64,000 bases of DNA, taken from Bacteroidales bacterium. Lineage in GTDB: Bacteria > Bacteroidota > Bacteroidia > Bacteroidales > UBA3824. Of this stretch, positions 54,155 through 63,853 are shown in pieces; the first letter of the stretch is position 1, and every line of letters starts with the position of its first letter. Location of the stretch: NCBI GenBank assembly GCA_017417315.1, contig JAFPZK010000053.1, positions 1 through 64,000 on the forward strand, written 5' to 3'. The position numbers were made by a program, and so were the translations under genes. The notes beneath the pieces were generated by a model. It worked only from the letters and a program-made list of their open reading frames with translations. It searched no databases and was not told the origin of the DNA.

Positions 54155-56077
54155 ATGCTGAGACGGATTTTTTTGCTTTTAACGGTTATTGTTGTTAATA
54201 CGTGTTATGTTTTCCCGCAAATAGAAATCGATTATTCCGATTTTGCGAATGTGGGCGACGGATATGTTTACGCCGTTAAAACTTTTAAGGAAGGACAAAT
54301 GACTATTTCTAAACTCGATTCTCTGAAATGGGATATATCTTCTTTTAAACCAGATACTTACGATACAGTGAGATTTTATCCCAAACATCGCAGCCGTTAT
54401 GGAAACTTGTTTCCTAATGCCGAGGTTTTGAAATTTCAGACAAAAAAGAATATGGAGTTTTTGACAATCGACTCCTCAAAAGTAAAAATGCACGGAATTA
54501 TCAACGATTATTTAGGACTGAAAGCCGCCGTCGTTTTGGTTTTTCCGACCGAGTTGGCGGTTTATAAATTTCCGCTAAAAAAAGGTAAAGTCTTGAATGA
54601 CAGTATTTCAAAGAATTTTGTTTCGAGTTACGGTTTAAAACAATTTGCCGATTCTATCCGCATAGACCTGGATATGAGCAATTATTCTGTTTTTGACACT
54701 TCGGGTTTTGTTAAAACACCGACCGACGGTTACGAAACGTTGAGGGAAAAAAATACGGTTTACAAAAAAATGATTGCTTATAAAAATTCTCATCTTACCG
54801 GCTGGGTTCCTGCGCGGGAATTTTCGAGTACGACAAAAACAGTTTATTACCGTTGGTTTGCCAAGAAAAACGGTATTGCGGTCATGGAAGCCGAAGGCGA
54901 CGAAAAAGGCAACATCACGGCAATCCGTTATCAGCACCGTCAGCCTATGCAGGTATCAATCGAAAAAACGGACGTTAATTGCAAAGGAAAAAATACGGGT
55001 TCGCTTTTTGTAAACGTCAGCGGCGGCACTCCTGACTATAAATTTGTTTGGTCTCATGGCAAAAAAGGCAGAAAACTCGATTCTCTGAAAGCCGGTGTTT
55101 ACACAGTTGAAGTAACCGATTGTAAAGGCGAAAGACGAACCCAAAGCGTCGAAATAAAAGAACCCGATGAGGAATTGATTTTGAAAATAAACTTCAAAGA
55201 CATAACTTGTTACGGTGCTAACGATGCCGTCTTGAAAGCGGACGTCAAAGGCGGAACAAAGCCTTATTATATAGTGTGGTCTGACGATACGGAGGCTGAC
55301 GAAATCACTAAAAAAGGTTCAGGAATTTACGGCTGTATTGTCAGAGATGCTCGGAGGTGTTTTTCTTGGGATTCGGTTGAAATTACTCAGCCGGAGACTT
55401 CGCTTACTTTTTCACCGAGGGTAGAACATTCTCAATGCAGTGGTCAGGCAAAAGGGAAAATATTTTTTGAAGTCTCGGGCGGCGAAAAGCCTTATAAATA
55501 TTTCTTGAACGATGAGGAAACCACAGATACGGTAGGAGAGTTGTTTGCCGGCGTTTATCAGACAAAGGTTGTTGACAAACGCGGTTGCGAACTTGTACGT
55601 AAGGCGGAAGTCCGTCAGCCTGACAAACCTTTGGAAGCCGACGGTGATGTAAAAAACGTAACTTGTTCGGGCGGTAGCAACGGCAGCATTTCTTTGAAAG
55701 TTTCGGGCGGAACTTCCGGGTATAAGTATTTTTGGAGCAACGATGCTCAGAGCCGTGATGTCAGCAATCTTTCGCCCGGAGTTTACAAAGTAAAAATAAC
55801 GGATTCAAAGGATTGTTCGATAGAAAAAAGTTTTATCGTCAACGCGCCGTCATCGGTTCTGAAAATTGAATGTACGGTAAGCGACGTAACGGTTAAAGGC
55901 GGCAGCGACGGTTCAATAAAAGTAAAAGGCTTGGGCGGCGTAGGACCTTATACGGTAACCTGCAACAACAAAAACGATTTCAAAAACCTCAAAGCCGGAA
56001 ACTACGACATCAGGCTTTCTGACAAAAACAACTGTACCGTTATCGAAACCGTAATCGTCAGCGAGCCGGAAGAATAA
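54155..56077 (+). CDS. secreted protein with SprB repeats
   Basis: A 640-residue exported protein (signal peptide to about residue 21). The N-terminal about 250 residues are unrecognised. From about residue 262 come five SprB-type repeats of about 75 residues. Each starts near VxCxGxxxGSxxxxVSGG, has YKFVWS / YKYFWS / YTVTCN and ends LxAGxYxxxxxDxxxC. SprB is the mobile gliding adhesin of Flavobacterium, and such repeats occur in many surface proteins secreted by the type IX system. No clear C-terminal sorting domain follows the last repeat, which ends VIVSEPEE. Confidence 0.8.
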   Translation: MLRRIFLLLTVIVVNTCYVFPQIEIDYSDFANVGDGYVYAVKTFKEGQMTISKLDSLKWDISSFKPDTYDTVRFYPKHRSRYGNLFPNAEVLKFQTKKNMEFLTIDSSKVKMHGIINDYLGLKAAVVLVFPTELAVYKFPLKKGKVLNDSISKNFVSSYGLKQFADSIRIDLDMSNYSVFDTSGFVKTPTDGYETLREKNTVYKKMIAYKNSHLTGWVPAREFSSTTKTVYYRWFAKKNGIAVMEAEGDEKGNITAIRYQHRQPMQVSIEKTDVNCKGKNTGSLFVNVSGGTPDYKFVWSHGKKGRKLDSLKAGVYTVEVTDCKGERRTQSVEIKEPDEELILKINFKDITCYGANDAVLKADVKGGTKPYYIVWSDDTEADEITKKGSGIYGCIVRDARRCFSWDSVEITQPETSLTFSPRVEHSQCSGQAKGKIFFEVSGGEKPYKYFLNDEETTDTVGELFAGVYQTKVVDKRGCELVRKAEVRQPDKPLEADGDVKNVTCSGGSNGSISLKVSGGTSGYKYFWSNDAQSRDVSNLSPGVYKVKITDSKDCSIEKSFIVNAPSSVLKIECTVSDVTVKGGSDGSIKVKGLGGVGPYTVTCNNKNDFKNLKAGNYDIRLSDKNNCTVIETVIVSEPEE

Positions 56078-56080
56078 AAA

Positions 56081-56107
56081 AAAACGGTAATTAAAAATTA
56101 CCGTTTT
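56081..56107. terminator. bidirectional terminator between convergent genes
   Basis: AAAACGGTAATT (56081-56092) pairs with AATTACCGTTTT (56096-56107). It overlaps the last codons of the minus-strand gene. Confidence 0.8.
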
Positions 56108-56907
56108 TCAAAAGATTCGCATTTACAATCGTAATTTATAAAGTATGTTCCGTTAGGATGTTTTGAAACATCAATGACGGTTGCAAAACCGTTTTCTATG
56201 CGGTTGCCTGAAAAGTCGAAAATTTCGTAATTCGTAGCCCGCGAAAACGTAATCTTGCCGGAAGTCTGTCCGTTGTTGCCCGGAGTAAACGTTACTTCGG
56301 GAGCAAGATTCGTGAAAGTCATCTCGGTAGAATAACGCGGCTTTTTCGTACAGTCCACTTGTTTTACTCTAAACTTGTTGATTCCGCTGTGAAGCGGAAC
56401 TTTCACCGTGTACGAATTTACCCCGGAAGTGCCTTTGCCTTCTATTTGAGCCACTCTTACCCATTTTTTCCATTTGAACTGCTCTACTGAAAATGTCAGA
56501 CTGCCCGCCTCGCCTTCGGTTGTGAAGGTGAATGTTCCCGTTTTGTCGAATTTTGAGGAAGTAAGCGTGAAAGTGCTTTTGGGTTTTAACGCATCACTGT
56601 TCAAGACCTTAGGCGTGCAGCCGTCTTTATGCGTTATGATTATCGTAATTTGGTCGCCTTTTACAAGGTGGTACGCCGAAAGGTTGAGTTCTATTGAAGA
56701 ACGGTTTGTGTCGTCTAATGCCGCTTTGCCGTTGACGGTAATTTTGGTAATGCAAAAACCTACCCCGCTTGTAGAAAACGGGTTCATTATATAAAGGTTG
56801 ATGCCTTGAAACACACCGTCTATTCTCATTTCCTTTTCAGCAAACGAGTTTGAGCAGGTCAGCACCATTATCAAAAGCAAAAAAAGCGAATGTTTAAACT
56901 TTTTCAT
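56098..56907 (-). CDS. secreted protein, possible type IX secretion cargo
   Basis: A 269-residue protein with a signal peptide (LFLLLIMVLTCSNSFA) and three beta-sandwich-like parts. The last 60 residues contain ITFSRATNYEIFDFSGNRIENG, then VIDVSKHPNGTYFINY. This resembles type A C-terminal sorting domains (xxYxIxDxxGRxVxxG...IDVSxLPxGxYxI), so the protein is likely delivered by the type IX system. The tail beyond it (YDCKCESFEKR) is longer than usual for a sorting domain. Passenger function is unknown. Confidence 0.65.
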   Translation of the reverse strand: MKKFKHSLFLLLIMVLTCSNSFAEKEMRIDGVFQGINLYIMNPFSTSGVGFCITKITVNGKAALDDTNRSSIELNLSAYHLVKGDQITIIITHKDGCTPKVLNSDALKPKSTFTLTSSKFDKTGTFTFTTEGEAGSLTFSVEQFKWKKWVRVAQIEGKGTSGVNSYTVKVPLHSGINKFRVKQVDCTKKPRYSTEMTFTNLAPEVTFTPGNNGQTSGKITFSRATNYEIFDFSGNRIENGFATVIDVSKHPNGTYFINYDCKCESFEKR

Positions 56908-56973
56908 ATTTCCTCAAAATTTATATCGGGCTATTTAGTTTTACGCCGATAAAATTATGCCAAATTTATTAAT

Positions 56974-58620
56974 TTAATGTAAACTATCTATTAATTTTAA
57001 TAATTCACCTACGGCTTCTTCTTCGGGAATTGATTTTTTTATGATTTTGCCGTCTTTGTAGAGCGAAATTTTATTTTTGCCGTCGCCGACATAACCGTAA
57101 TCTGCGTCTGCCATTTCGCCCGGACCGTTAACAATACAACCCATAACGGCAATTTTCAAATTCTTGTAATTCTTTGTCGCCTCCTTGATTTTCTTTACCG
57201 TAGACTGCAAATCGTAAAGCGTTCTGCCACAGCCCGGACAAGACACATATTCGTTGCCGGTTATGCGAAGACGGCTTATTTGAAGAATTTTGAATGCTAA
57301 TCGCACCGTTTTTGTAAAATTTCCGTTACTTTCAAGACAAATTCCGTCACCGAAACCGTCTATGAAAACGCCTGCGCAGTCAGAGGCAATCTTAAAGTCT
57401 TCTTTACTTTGAGGACACAAAAGTACGGGATTTTTCATTCCGTTTTTCTCTAATTGATAAAAAATGTAACGGAAGGCTCCGACTTGATTTTTGTTTTTCG
57501 GTTTTGCGACGAGTGTCTTTGTTTTGTTAATTTTTGAAAAATCCGTATCCTCGTCAACAAAAACAAAGTCATTTTTTTTGTCGTCGTCAATCACAAAATC
57601 GGGTTTTAAATCAAGATTTTCCTGTTCTGCTTCCTTTTTGTCGCTGACAATTACTGCGACGGCAGCAATTCCGTTGTTGAACGGTAGTACTTCGCGCTTT
57701 TTATAATTGTACGGGTCGTAAAAAAACGGAATTTCAGGAAGTTTTTCTGCACCTTTTATATAGTCGGCGTATGAAACAATTTCCTCAGCCGGAAGTATTT
57801 CGTTTTCGGGATTTTCGGTAAGAGAAACACGGATTGTGTCGCCGATACCGTCGTTTAAGAGCGGACAAATGCCGGCGGCGGATTTTAGTCTGCCGTCTTC
57901 GCCTTCGCCCGCCTCCGTAACGCCGAGATGAAGCGGAAAATTCATATTCTCGTCTTTCATCTTTTTTACCATAAGACGAGCCGCACGGATTGCAACCGTC
58001 GGGTTAGAAGATTTCAGCGAAATTACGATGTCAGAAAAATTTTCTCTGACGGCAACCCGCAAAAACTCCATAACGCTTTCAACCATTCCCTCAGGTGTGT
58101 CGCCGAAGCGGTTAAGAATGCGCGAAGACAAGGAGCCGTGATTAGTCCCGATTCTGACTGCGGTCTTATGCTGTTTGCATACCGCTAAAAAGTCCGAAAA
58201 CGTTTTGTCCAAAAGTCTGCCTTCTTCTTCAAACTCCTCCTGACTAAGACACGGCAAAGAGTGATGACCAAAATTGCCCGGATTAACCCTCACTTTTTCA
58301 ACGACTTTGGCACATTCAAAAGCGATTGCCGCGTTGAAATGAACGTCAGCAACCAAAGTACAAAGTCCGTCAATACGGGAATGAATTTCTTTCAAGGCTT
58401 CAACGTCTTTTAACGACGGAACGGTTACGCGGACTATTTTACAACCGGTTTTGTTAACTATCCTAACTATTTGTGCGACAGTTTTTTCGATGTCGTTAGT
58501 TGAAGTGTTACACATAGTCTGAACGACTATCGGGTTTTCGCTTCCGATTTTTATACCGCCAGCATTGACCTCACAAGTGAAGTTTCTGTTATAATTAGTC
58601 AGTGATTTTGTGTATTCCAT
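56974..58620 (-). CDS. ispG: 4-hydroxy-3-methylbut-2-enyl diphosphate synthase, long form
   Basis: The penultimate step of the MEP isoprenoid pathway. At 548 residues it is the long IspG type, with an extra domain (about 280-430) between the TIM barrel and the iron-sulfur domain, as in Bacteroidota, Chlamydiae and plants. The [4Fe-4S] ligands are CPGCGRTLYDL and GCIVNGPGE, and the catalytic glutamate lies in NGPGEMADADYG. It lies 9 bases downstream of the RlmI-like gene on the same strand and is probably cotranscribed with it. Confidence 0.95.
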   Translation of the reverse strand: MEYTKSLTNYNRNFTCEVNAGGIKIGSENPIVVQTMCNTSTNDIEKTVAQIVRIVNKTGCKIVRVTVPSLKDVEALKEIHSRIDGLCTLVADVHFNAAIAFECAKVVEKVRVNPGNFGHHSLPCLSQEEFEEEGRLLDKTFSDFLAVCKQHKTAVRIGTNHGSLSSRILNRFGDTPEGMVESVMEFLRVAVRENFSDIVISLKSSNPTVAIRAARLMVKKMKDENMNFPLHLGVTEAGEGEDGRLKSAAGICPLLNDGIGDTIRVSLTENPENEILPAEEIVSYADYIKGAEKLPEIPFFYDPYNYKKREVLPFNNGIAAVAVIVSDKKEAEQENLDLKPDFVIDDDKKNDFVFVDEDTDFSKINKTKTLVAKPKNKNQVGAFRYIFYQLEKNGMKNPVLLCPQSKEDFKIASDCAGVFIDGFGDGICLESNGNFTKTVRLAFKILQISRLRITGNEYVSCPGCGRTLYDLQSTVKKIKEATKNYKNLKIAVMGCIVNGPGEMADADYGYVGDGKNKISLYKDGKIIKKSIPEEEAVGELLKLIDSLH

Positions 58621-58629
58621 TTTCTTTTT

Positions 58630-59826
58630 TTATTCTACGTAAAGAACCAAACCTTTAAGATATTCACCCTCAGGGTGATACATAGAAACAGGGTGATCGT
58701 CGGGCTGGGTTAACTGACGGAGAATTTTCACCTTTCTGCCGGCTTGCAGCGAAGCCTCCATGACTGCCATTCTGAATGTCTGTTTGTCGATAGCCTGAGA
58801 ACAAGAAAACGTAAAGAGCAGCGACCCCGGAGCAATTTTTTCCATTGCAGCGCGGTTGATTCTCTGATAACCTTTTACCGCCTGATTAGTAACGTTTGCG
58901 TGTTTTGCAAATGCCGGCGGGTCAAGAATTATTAAATCATATTTGTCTTTTTCCATTTTGTCAAGAAAGTCGAAACCATCGGTTGCAATAGCCTCGTGGT
59001 TGTCTTTGAAACCGTTTATTTCGCCGTTCTTAACGGTAAGATTAATAGCAGTTTGTGAAGCGTCAACGGAAGTAACGCTTTTAGCACCGCCTTTCAACGC
59101 CGCAACCGAAAAACCTCCCGTATAACAAAACATATTCAAGACCGTTTTGCCTTTTGAATATTGTCTTAACAAATTGCGGTTTTCTCTTTGGTCGATAAAA
59201 TAGCCGGTTTTTTGACCTTCTATCACGTTGACAAGAAATTTCATGCCGTATTCGCTGACGGTTTTTTCGCTCAAAGAGCCGTAAAGAAATTTGTTTTCAA
59301 CCGTTACTCCGTCGCTTTTGGGCAGAGTTTTGTCGGATTTGTCATAAATGGCAGTGATTTTTTCAGAAAAATGCTCCAAGAAAATCTCTTTGAACATTTC
59401 TTCTAATTTCCACATACCGAGACTGTGAGCCTGAAAAACCAAAATTCCGTCATAATAATCACAGATAAAGCCCGGAAAACCGTCGCCTTCGCCGTGAATT
59501 ACTCTGAAAACATTAGTTTCAGGGTTGTTGGTGTAACCTAAAACGCCGCGCATTTTTACGGCGTTCAAAATTTTTTTCGTCCAAAATTCTTTGTCGGGAT
59601 TTTCTTCTTCAAAGGTAAAAATCCTGACACTTATACTGCCGTTTTTTTGGTAATGACCAAAACCTAAGAACTTTTCGTTGTTGTCGTAGACTGCAACATT
59701 TTCGCCGTCGATGGCGTTACCGATTGTTTTTTTTACCGCGCCGGAAAAAATCCACGGGTGAAGCCTCAGGACAGACCTATCTTTGCCCGATTTTAATATT
59801 ATTTTCGGAAAATTGTATTTATTCAT
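58630..59826 (-). CDS. 23S rRNA cytosine methyltransferase, RlmI-like
   Basis: A class I SAM methyltransferase with an N-terminal PUA domain (KIILKSGKDRSVLRLHPWIFSGAVKK), an EEHD-like linker and a Rossmann core. The core has VLNMFCYTGGFSVAALKGGA (motif I), SVDASQTAINLTVKNGEIN and the catalytic-loop LIILDPPAFAK. This matches RlmI (m5C1962 of 23S rRNA) and relatives; the exact target is not certain. The start is taken at MNKYNFPK (59826), giving 398 residues. It is upstream of ispG. Confidence 0.85.
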   Translation of the reverse strand: MNKYNFPKIILKSGKDRSVLRLHPWIFSGAVKKTIGNAIDGENVAVYDNNEKFLGFGHYQKNGSISVRIFTFEEENPDKEFWTKKILNAVKMRGVLGYTNNPETNVFRVIHGEGDGFPGFICDYYDGILVFQAHSLGMWKLEEMFKEIFLEHFSEKITAIYDKSDKTLPKSDGVTVENKFLYGSLSEKTVSEYGMKFLVNVIEGQKTGYFIDQRENRNLLRQYSKGKTVLNMFCYTGGFSVAALKGGAKSVTSVDASQTAINLTVKNGEINGFKDNHEAIATDGFDFLDKMEKDKYDLIILDPPAFAKHANVTNQAVKGYQRINRAAMEKIAPGSLLFTFSCSQAIDKQTFRMAVMEASLQAGRKVKILRQLTQPDDHPVSMYHPEGEYLKGLVLYVE

Positions 59827-59877
59827 CGTTTCATATTTTTTAACGCCCAAAATTACTGATTTTTTTTCATTTTTTTA

Positions 59878-59885
59878 TACCTTTG
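59878..59885 (+). promoter_or_regulatory. -7 box of the coiled-coil/RND operon
   Basis: TACCTTTG, 18 bases before ATG 59904. An in-frame start at 59883 would lie in the box and was rejected. Confidence 0.5.
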
Positions 59886-59903
59886 CGGCAAAAATTATTT
59901 AAA

Positions 59904-60806
59904 ATGGAAAAAGAAAATTCAAATTCAAAATCACCGGTTAATAAAATTTTGTTGGCATTGGTTCTTGTTATGACCGTTGCCGTTATTTGGTTGCTCATCG
60001 ACCGCAGCGCACAAAAGCAACAAGCAGAAGACTTAGTTGCAAAAATCGAAATCGGAAATCTTCAAAAAGATTCTTTGAACCGCGAAATGACTATGATTAT
60101 GGACAGTTATAATCAACTGCAAACCACTAACGATACCATTAACGCGCAACTCGAAGAACAGAAAGCAAAAGTTGCCGAACTTATGACGGCTCTCAAACGC
60201 ACAAAAGCCTCAAACCTTGATTCGTTGAAAAAGTACCGCGCCGAGGTTGAAACTTTGCGTTCTATTATGCGTAGTTTTGTTGTTCAGATTGACAGTCTCA
60301 ACACCAAAAACATTATGCTGACCGAAGAAAACAACCGTCTTACCGGTCAACTTTCTAACGCAAGACACGAAAACCGTCAACTCTCAAACGTAAAGGATTC
60401 TTTGCAGGGACGGGTTAAAGAGGCTGAGGCTCTCAAAGCGCAAAGCATGAGGCTTGTTGCTTTAAACGACCGCGACAACGAAACAACGAGAATCCTTAAA
60501 GCGAAAAAATTCCGTGTAACCTTTACCCTCAACGAAAACGACATGACCAAAAAGGGCGAAAAAGATTTGATGGTAAGGCTCGTAAAACCTGACGGAAGTA
60601 TTTTGATGAACGAGAGTTCAGGCTTTTTTAATTTCCAGGGCAAAGAAATCGCTTATTCGTCAAAGAAAAATATTAACTATGACGGAAAGGCTCAAAACGC
60701 TGTTGTTTATATAATTTCGCGCGAAGTGCTTTCAGCAGGTAATTATCAGGCTGACGTTTTCTGCGAAGGAAGAAATATCGGCTCGGTTGCAATCAACGTT
60801 AATTAA
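59904..60806 (+). CDS. membrane-anchored coiled-coil protein
   Basis: A 300-residue protein with one membrane segment (ILLALVLVMTVAVIWLLI, about 15-32). A long coiled coil follows (about 40-185), rich in DSLN, EEQKAK and ENNRL heptads. A beta-rich C-terminal domain ends the protein (FRVTFTLNENDMTKKGEKDL, then KEIAYSSKKNINYDG). Function is unknown. It lies 8 bases ahead of the RND exporter gene, so it may act with it as an accessory envelope protein. Confidence 0.6.
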   Translation: MEKENSNSKSPVNKILLALVLVMTVAVIWLLIDRSAQKQQAEDLVAKIEIGNLQKDSLNREMTMIMDSYNQLQTTNDTINAQLEEQKAKVAELMTALKRTKASNLDSLKKYRAEVETLRSIMRSFVVQIDSLNTKNIMLTEENNRLTGQLSNARHENRQLSNVKDSLQGRVKEAEALKAQSMRLVALNDRDNETTRILKAKKFRVTFTLNENDMTKKGEKDLMVRLVKPDGSILMNESSGFFNFQGKEIAYSSKKNINYDGKAQNAVVYIISREVLSAGNYQADVFCEGRNIGSVAINVN

Positions 60807-60814
60807 TAAAAGAT

Positions 60815-63148
60815 ATGTGGAACAAAATTGCAAATTTTATCCTCAATCACAAAAAAATCATACTTATTATAATAGGTGTGATTACCGTTTTTATGGGGTA
60901 TAATATGAAGAATCTCCGTATGAAGTACACTACGGCTCTTATGATGAACGAAAGTGATACGGCATATCAAAGATTCTTGGATTTTAGAAAAACTTTCGGC
61001 GAAGACGCAAGCCTTATCGTCTGCGCTTTCGAGGACAAAGATTTTTTAACTCTGGACAAGTATAAAAACTTGTTAAAACTTCATGACAGCCTAAAAACCG
61101 TTGTCGGCGTAACGAATATTCTTTCGTACACTAACGCGATTGACCTTTCAAAGGACACAACAGAGAAAAAATTTAAGGCTAACAAAATCTTTGACCCGCA
61201 ACCAGTTACGCAAAGTCAATTAGATTCATGCTTTGAGTTGGTAAAGAAGTTTAAGTTTTATGACAAAATGCTTTATACCGACAATAACTGCTACGTTTTG
61301 GCGATAACCTGCGATCCGGAGGTTATTTATTGTAAAAAGCGCGACGTTATGGTTTCGGAAATAGAAAGATTGGTCGGACAATTTTCGGTAGAGAATAATT
61401 CGCCGTATCATATTTCGGGTTTGCCGTACACGAGGTCAAGGCTGATGATTATGGTAAGAGACGAGTTGGTTATCTTCGCAATTATCTCATTGATAGTAGT
61501 TTCGCTAATCTTTATGATATTTTTTAGAAGCGTTAAGACTACGGCTCTTGCGGTTTTGATTGTCTTTACGGGCGTTATCTGGACGATGGCTCTAATGGCG
61601 ATTTTTGAGTACGAGATGACGATGATGAGCGGAATGTTAGCACCGCTGCTTATTGTTATCGGTATTCCGAACACCATTTATCTTCTTAACAAATATCATC
61701 ACGTTTACAGAGAAATCCGCGATAGAGAAAAGTCTCTGTTTGAGACAATTACGCAAGTCGGTAAGGCAACGTTTTTAACGAATCTCACTACGGCGGCAGG
61801 TTTTGCAACGTTCCTTATCACGGGCAACGAAATGTTGATGGAGTTCGGTTTGATTGCAACGTTAGGCATTGTTACGATGTTTTTCCTTTCGGTTTTGATG
61901 GTGCCGTCGCTTTTCAGCCTCGTTAATCCGCCGACTGATAAAGAATTAAAACATCTTGATACGCAATTTGTTAACAAAATCGTTGAAAAATTCGTCTATT
62001 TGGTTGAAAACCACAGAAAAGCGATTTATATCGGTACGGTTGTTTTGGTTGCGGTTTCTATTTTCGGTATGACACTTTTGAGAAACGAGAGTTTTCAGGT
62101 GGACGACCTTCCCGAACACAATCAGACGTACATCGATTTGAAATATTTTGAAAAAGAGATGAACGGTATCTTGCCGCTCGAAATCTCTATCGACACGAAA
62201 AAGAAAAAAGGACTTCTTAACATCAACACGATTAAAAAAATTGAAGCAATAGAAGATTCTTTAAAATATTTCAACTGTTTGTCGAGCGGAACGTCGATTG
62301 CCGACGGTCTTAAAATTATCCGCAGAGCATATTATAACGGAAATCCTGACTATTATTCGCTGCCGATGCAGTCGGAATTGCCTTTCATTATGCCTTATCT
62401 GAAAGGTAATCAGGAGGCGGCTCAAAGCAATCCGATGGCGGGCAATTTGTTGAAGTCAATGGTTGATTCCACGTATGCGCGTGCAAGGATTCAGATGAGG
62501 GTTGCCGACATCGGAACGGTGAGAATGGTTGCCGTTACGGATAGTATTCAAAAAATTATCGACCATTATTTCCCGCCGGAGAAAAACACCTGCGACATAA
62601 CGGGTACGTCAGTGATTTTTGCTTTCGGCTCTTTGAAATTGATTGACAATTTGGTTCAATCGTTGGTTTTGGCGATAATTTTGATTTCGCTTTGTATGGT
62701 GGGATTGTTTTCGTCGTGGAGAATGGTGTTTATTTCGGTGATTCCGAACTTTATTCCGCTGATTGTTACGGCGGCAATAATGGGATTCTGCGGTATAAGG
62801 CTGAAATCGTCAACGATTCTTGTCTTTAATATTGCGTTCGGTATTTCCGTTGACAACGCTATTCACTTGTTTACGAAATTTCGCCATGAACTTGATTCAA
62901 CGAACTACGACACGCCGAAATCCGTAATCGGGGCGTTAAGGGAAACGGGCGTAAGTATCATTTATTCAGCGATAATATTGCTGACGGGCTTTATGATTTT
63001 CTGTTTCTCGCAGTTCGGCGGAACGATAGCGTTAGGACTTTTAATTGACATAACGCTGTTTGTAGCAATGTTCACTAACCTGCTTTTCTTGCCGTCAATG
63101 TTGATGAGTTTCAATATTAATTTCAAGAAAAAAGCAAAAAAGGAATAA
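60815..63148 (+). CDS. RND superfamily exporter (MMPL/Patched-like)
   Basis: A 777-residue inner-membrane exporter with about 12 membrane segments in two halves. Each half begins with one segment, then a large periplasmic domain (about 35-195 and 430-600) and a five-segment block. The block sequences YHHVYREIRDREKSLFETITQVGKATFLTNLTTAAGF and FTKFRHELD...SIIYSAIILLTGFMIFCFSQFGG are typical of the predicted-exporter branch of RND proteins. Such proteins move lipids or hydrophobic compounds. No membrane-fusion or outer-membrane partner adjoins it. Confidence 0.85.
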   Translation: MWNKIANFILNHKKIILIIIGVITVFMGYNMKNLRMKYTTALMMNESDTAYQRFLDFRKTFGEDASLIVCAFEDKDFLTLDKYKNLLKLHDSLKTVVGVTNILSYTNAIDLSKDTTEKKFKANKIFDPQPVTQSQLDSCFELVKKFKFYDKMLYTDNNCYVLAITCDPEVIYCKKRDVMVSEIERLVGQFSVENNSPYHISGLPYTRSRLMIMVRDELVIFAIISLIVVSLIFMIFFRSVKTTALAVLIVFTGVIWTMALMAIFEYEMTMMSGMLAPLLIVIGIPNTIYLLNKYHHVYREIRDREKSLFETITQVGKATFLTNLTTAAGFATFLITGNEMLMEFGLIATLGIVTMFFLSVLMVPSLFSLVNPPTDKELKHLDTQFVNKIVEKFVYLVENHRKAIYIGTVVLVAVSIFGMTLLRNESFQVDDLPEHNQTYIDLKYFEKEMNGILPLEISIDTKKKKGLLNINTIKKIEAIEDSLKYFNCLSSGTSIADGLKIIRRAYYNGNPDYYSLPMQSELPFIMPYLKGNQEAAQSNPMAGNLLKSMVDSTYARARIQMRVADIGTVRMVAVTDSIQKIIDHYFPPEKNTCDITGTSVIFAFGSLKLIDNLVQSLVLAIILISLCMVGLFSSWRMVFISVIPNFIPLIVTAAIMGFCGIRLKSSTILVFNIAFGISVDNAIHLFTKFRHELDSTNYDTPKSVIGALRETGVSIIYSAIILLTGFMIFCFSQFGGTIALGLLIDITLFVAMFTNLLFLPSMLMSFNINFKKKAKKE

Positions 63149-63163
63149 AAGACTTTTATAAAA

Positions 63164-63200
63164 AAAACGGGCAGATTTAATTTCAAAATCTGCCCGTTTT
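63164..63200. terminator. bidirectional terminator after the RND gene
   Basis: A 15-bp stem: AAAACGGGCAGATTT (63164-63178) pairs with AAATCTGCCCGTTTT (63186-63200), followed by T. Confidence 0.85.
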
Positions 63201-63202
63201 TT

Positions 63203-63853
63203 TTATTTTTTTCTTTTGAAAACTACTTTGAAAAGTTCTCCTTCGATGTCGTTAAACATCTGCATTTCAGGTTCTTCTTCTAATGCGCGGCGGATTCCGC
63301 TACCAAGTCCGCTGTATGGCATTAGTTTACTCGAAAAATAAACCATTTGATTATTCCTGATAACAGGATTGCCATATTTTATATCTTCAACGGTTAGAGA
63401 ATTTGGTAGTTTTCCGGGGCTAATAATTTCGACCCTGTTACTGAAAATCATTATTCTCACCGGTGAATTTTTGTAATAATCCCTGTGAATCAATGCGTTA
63501 AGAATTATCTCGGTTAATGCAACTTCTGAAATTTCGAGTTTACCGATAGAATTAAATCCTTGTCCGTTTTGAAGACTGAAAAGATGCGATTTTACCCATG
63601 TTAAACTTTGGTCTAAAAGCATGGGAACTGTACCTTTTAAATCTCGCGGCTTGCTCATATATTGGTTAGAAGATATTTCTGTGCCGTAAATTCTGCTTTG
63701 TTGAAACAACCGCATTATCTCGCTATTGTCGGTCAGAAGCCTCTTGTTAGCACCTTGTTTTAAATATATTTCGCCTTTTGAGGTTTTGTACGGGCGGTTG
63801 ATTCCCTCAGGAACGTGAATTAACAAAACTTCATTTGTTTGTGTCATATTCAT
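63203..63853 (-). pseudogene. N-terminally truncated AlbA_2-type ATP-binding protein
   Basis: 216 codons covering only the middle and C-terminal part of the AlbA_2/GHKL-like regulators. The ATPase-like part is visible as EVALTEIILNALIHRDYYKNSPVRIMIFSNRVEIISPGKLPNSLTVED and the end as YSGLGSGIRRALEEEP. The N-terminal AlbA_2 DNA-binding domain is absent. No remnant of it lies upstream, because pyrG begins there immediately; the ATG overlaps the pyrG stop. It may be a decayed import fused behind pyrG, or a short protein that still folds. Confidence 0.6.
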
